From NCBI GenBank assembly GCA_017543025.1, contig JAFYGX010000001.1, positions 1 to 23,859 on the forward strand: a stretch of 23,859 nt of DNA, given 5' to 3'. The DNA comes from Solobacterium sp. Its GTDB lineage: Bacteria; Bacillota_I; Bacilli_A; Erysipelotrichales; Erysipelotrichaceae. The notes under the pieces were generated by a model. That model did not search any database and was not told where the DNA came from. It saw only the letters and a list, made by a program, of their open reading frames with translations. Position 1 is the stretch's first letter. Each line of letters begins with the position of its first letter. The position numbers and the translations under genes are program-made. Positions 22,725-23,859 of this stretch are shown here, one piece after another.

Positions 22725-23453
22725 TTATTCTGCAATTTCCGCGTTTGTGTAAACCTTGTTTACATCATCCACTTCATTCAGCATGCCCATGAGCTTATTG
22801 TAGGCTTCGATCTCTTCCGGATCAGTCAGCTTCACATATTCATTCGGCAGCATCGTAACTTCACAGGTATCAAATTCCACTCCCGGAATCAGCGTTTCAA
22901 TCGCATCCTGTGCCTTGGAGAAATCAGCAAATGCGGTTTTCACCATCATAACGCCGTCTTCTACTGTCAGATCCATAACATCAACATCTGCTTCCATCAT
23001 GGCATCCAGCATTTTCTCTTCATCGTTATACGGAAAATAGAACAGACCGCACTGCTCATAATTGAATGAAACCGCACCGGCATTGGCAAGCTTTGCGCCT
23101 TTGCACTTATTGAATGCAGTTTTCACTTCCGTATAGGCACGGTTGGTATTATCCGTCAGACAGTCAACGATGACCGTGCTGTTGCCGGGACCGAATCCCT
23201 CATAACGGCATTCGGTATAATCTTCTCCTCCGCCGCCTTTTGCCTTGTCAATCGCACGCTTGATCACATCTGCCGGAACCTGATTTGATTTCGCTTCCTT
23301 GATCTTACGCGCAAGCGTAAGGTTCATATCCGGATCAGGAACACCGGACTTCGCTGCAATATAAAGTTCCTTGCCGAACCTTGAATACAGTTTCGACTTC
23401 ATCGCGGCTGTTTTTGCCATCGCCGCAGCACGCACTTCATGTGCTCTTCCCAT
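22725..23453 (-). CDS. YebC/YeeN-family regulator or translation factor
   Basis: 242 residues. The N-terminus MGRAHEVRAAAMAKTAAMKS is that of the YeeN branch of the YebC/TACO1 family. SRFGKELYIAAKSG and RAIDKAKGGGGEDY (about 66-79) are family hallmarks. Members were long annotated as DNA-binding regulators; recent work links YebC and TACO1 to easing ribosome stalling at proline stretches. The function of the YeeN branch is less clear. The ATG follows AAGGAAGG and an extended -10 promoter. A terminator lies just after its stop, before tagD. Confidence 0.94.
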   Translation of the reverse strand: MGRAHEVRAAAMAKTAAMKSKLYSRFGKELYIAAKSGVPDPDMNLTLARKIKEAKSNQVPADVIKRAIDKAKGGGGEDYTECRYEGFGPGNSTVIVDCLTDNTNRAYTEVKTAFNKCKGAKLANAGAVSFNYEQCGLFYFPYNDEEKMLDAMMEADVDVMDLTVEDGVMMVKTAFADFSKAQDAIETLIPGVEFDTCEVTMLPNEYVKLTDPEEIEAYNKLMGMLNEVDDVNKVYTNAEIAE

Positions 23454-23489
23454 AGTTCAGTCAACCTTCCTTCACTTAAATTCCCGTAA

Positions 23490-23518
23490 ATTATAGCAAA
23501 CGAGCATTCCCTTGAAAA
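23490..23518 (-). promoter_or_regulatory. Promoter of the YebC-like gene
   Basis: TTTTCA (23518-23513), 17-bp spacer, TGC-TATAAT (23495-23490) on the minus strand. Start near 23483, about 30 bases before the ATG. The -35 touches an 11-bp direct repeat shared with DNA next to the transposase gene. Confidence 0.7.
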
Positions 23519-23608
23519 GCAGGTTTTTGATTCCGTATTCTTCCGAAACCCGCCGGTTCAGTCTTCAGAATCAATTTTTAAGATGCGGTTCAGACAGAAG
23601 CAGGTTTT
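23517..23608. repeat. Nested short direct repeats next to the transposase gene
   Basis: AAGCAGGTTTT occurs at 23517-23527 and 23598-23608; CGGTTCAG occurs at 23554-23561 and 23586-23593, nested inside. The stretch has no gene. The left end of the insertion sequence is expected in or just right of this stretch, but it cannot be fixed without the other end. Confidence 0.5.
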
Positions 23609-23651
23609 CACCTAAGTTTTAAACCGAAATGATTTGAAAATACAGATTATT

Positions 23652-23672
23652 CCCGAGAAATCGGGCTTTTTT
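23652..23672 (+). terminator. Intrinsic terminator upstream of the transposase
   Basis: CCCGA-GAAA-TCGGG followed by C and six T on the plus strand. No plus-strand gene lies just upstream, so it would stop outside transcription entering the transposase gene, a feature known from several insertion sequences. Confidence 0.65.
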
Positions 23673-23716
23673 ATGTCAACAGTTACGCTTTTCTGTATTC
23701 CCATCTATGCCCATCT

Positions 23717-23737
23717 GTGGTATAATTCTCATGGAGG
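23717..23737 (+). promoter_or_regulatory. Transposase promoter -10 and ribosome binding site
   Basis: Extended -10 TGGTATAAT (23718-23726) with no clear -35, then GGAGG (23733-23737) nine bases ahead of the ATG. If the -10 is used, transcription begins at about the Shine-Dalgarno, giving a very short leader. Confidence 0.5.
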
Positions 23738-23746
23738 TTACCGTTT

Positions 23747-23859
23747 ATGTATGTTGATGTAATCCATAAGCCCAAAGGCGACTACCTGATCGTCAGAGAA
23801 AAAGTAATGACTGAAAAAGGCTATCGTCCAAAAACGGTTAAGTCTCTCGGTTATGTTGA
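23747..23859 (+). CDS. N-terminus of a transposase, probably IS1634/IS4-type, cut by window edge
   Basis: 37 codons plus two bases to the edge, open throughout. The peptide reads MYVDVIHKPKGDYLIV at the start and ends TVKSLGYV. A short beta-strand opening followed by a (K/R)TxKSLGY(V/L) segment is how I recall IS1634-type transposases starting. The catalytic DDE region lies beyond the window. Whether the element is complete cannot be told. Confidence 0.68.
   Translation, partial: MYVDVIHKPKGDYLIVREKVMTEKGYRPKTVKSLGYV

Noticed and set aside
1..23859. CRISPR arrays, tRNA or rRNA genes, prophage genes
   Set aside because: No spaced repeat arrays, tRNA cloverleaf with T-loop signature, rRNA stretch or phage family was recognised.

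Overview
The window looks like a chromosomal segment of a low-to-mid GC Gram-positive bacterium (Bacillota). The set of families and the gene order suggest the Erysipelotrichia or a close relative; this is inferred from gene content, not proven. The evidence is a fused SecDF, a PASTA-tailed division PBP, MraZ, a T-box leader, TagD with an LCP ligase, YceD-L32, and the recJ-apt-relA-hisS-aspS order that I recall from Bacillus. No sporulation, phage or CRISPR genes are seen. Almost everything is core chromosome. The only mobile DNA is the 5' end of a transposase gene at the right edge.

Layout. Apart from tmcAL and the transposase, all genes are on the minus strand, so transcription runs from high to low coordinates. 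At the right end, after the transposase fragment, come a YebC/YeeN-family gene and tagD, separated by an intrinsic terminator that leaves tagD no room for its own promoter. tmcAL (plus strand) converges on tagD and diverges from a monoacylglycerol-lipase-like hydrolase. Next come yceD-rpmF, two tandem terminators, and a cell-division/cell-wall cluster mraZ-rsmH-ftsL-pbp-mraY. This is preceded by a promoter and four 10-bp repeats that look like an MraZ operator. The cluster then runs into a small ComN-like gene, secDF, a MurL-type epimerase gene, murD, recJ, apt and relA, mostly with overlapping or closely packed ends. A T-box leader precedes hisS-aspS. A structured RNA that fits 6S RNA follows aspS, and an LCP-family gene runs off the left edge.

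How the genes fit together. Peptidoglycan precursor synthesis (MurD, MurL, MraY), septal transpeptidation (PASTA PBP, FtsL), wall-polymer synthesis and attachment (TagD, LCP), secretion (SecDF), stringent response (RelA), purine salvage (Apt) and tRNA charging (HisS, AspS) are co-located. The most interesting point is the coupled pair murL-murD. MurL is known from Xanthomonas as an ATP-dependent epimerase that converts UDP-MurNAc-L-Ala-L-Glu to the D-Glu form after an L-Glu-adding MurD2. The neighbouring MurD has lost the usual DSKATN motif. This suggests that the organism makes D-glutamate on the nucleotide precursor rather than with a free glutamate racemase.
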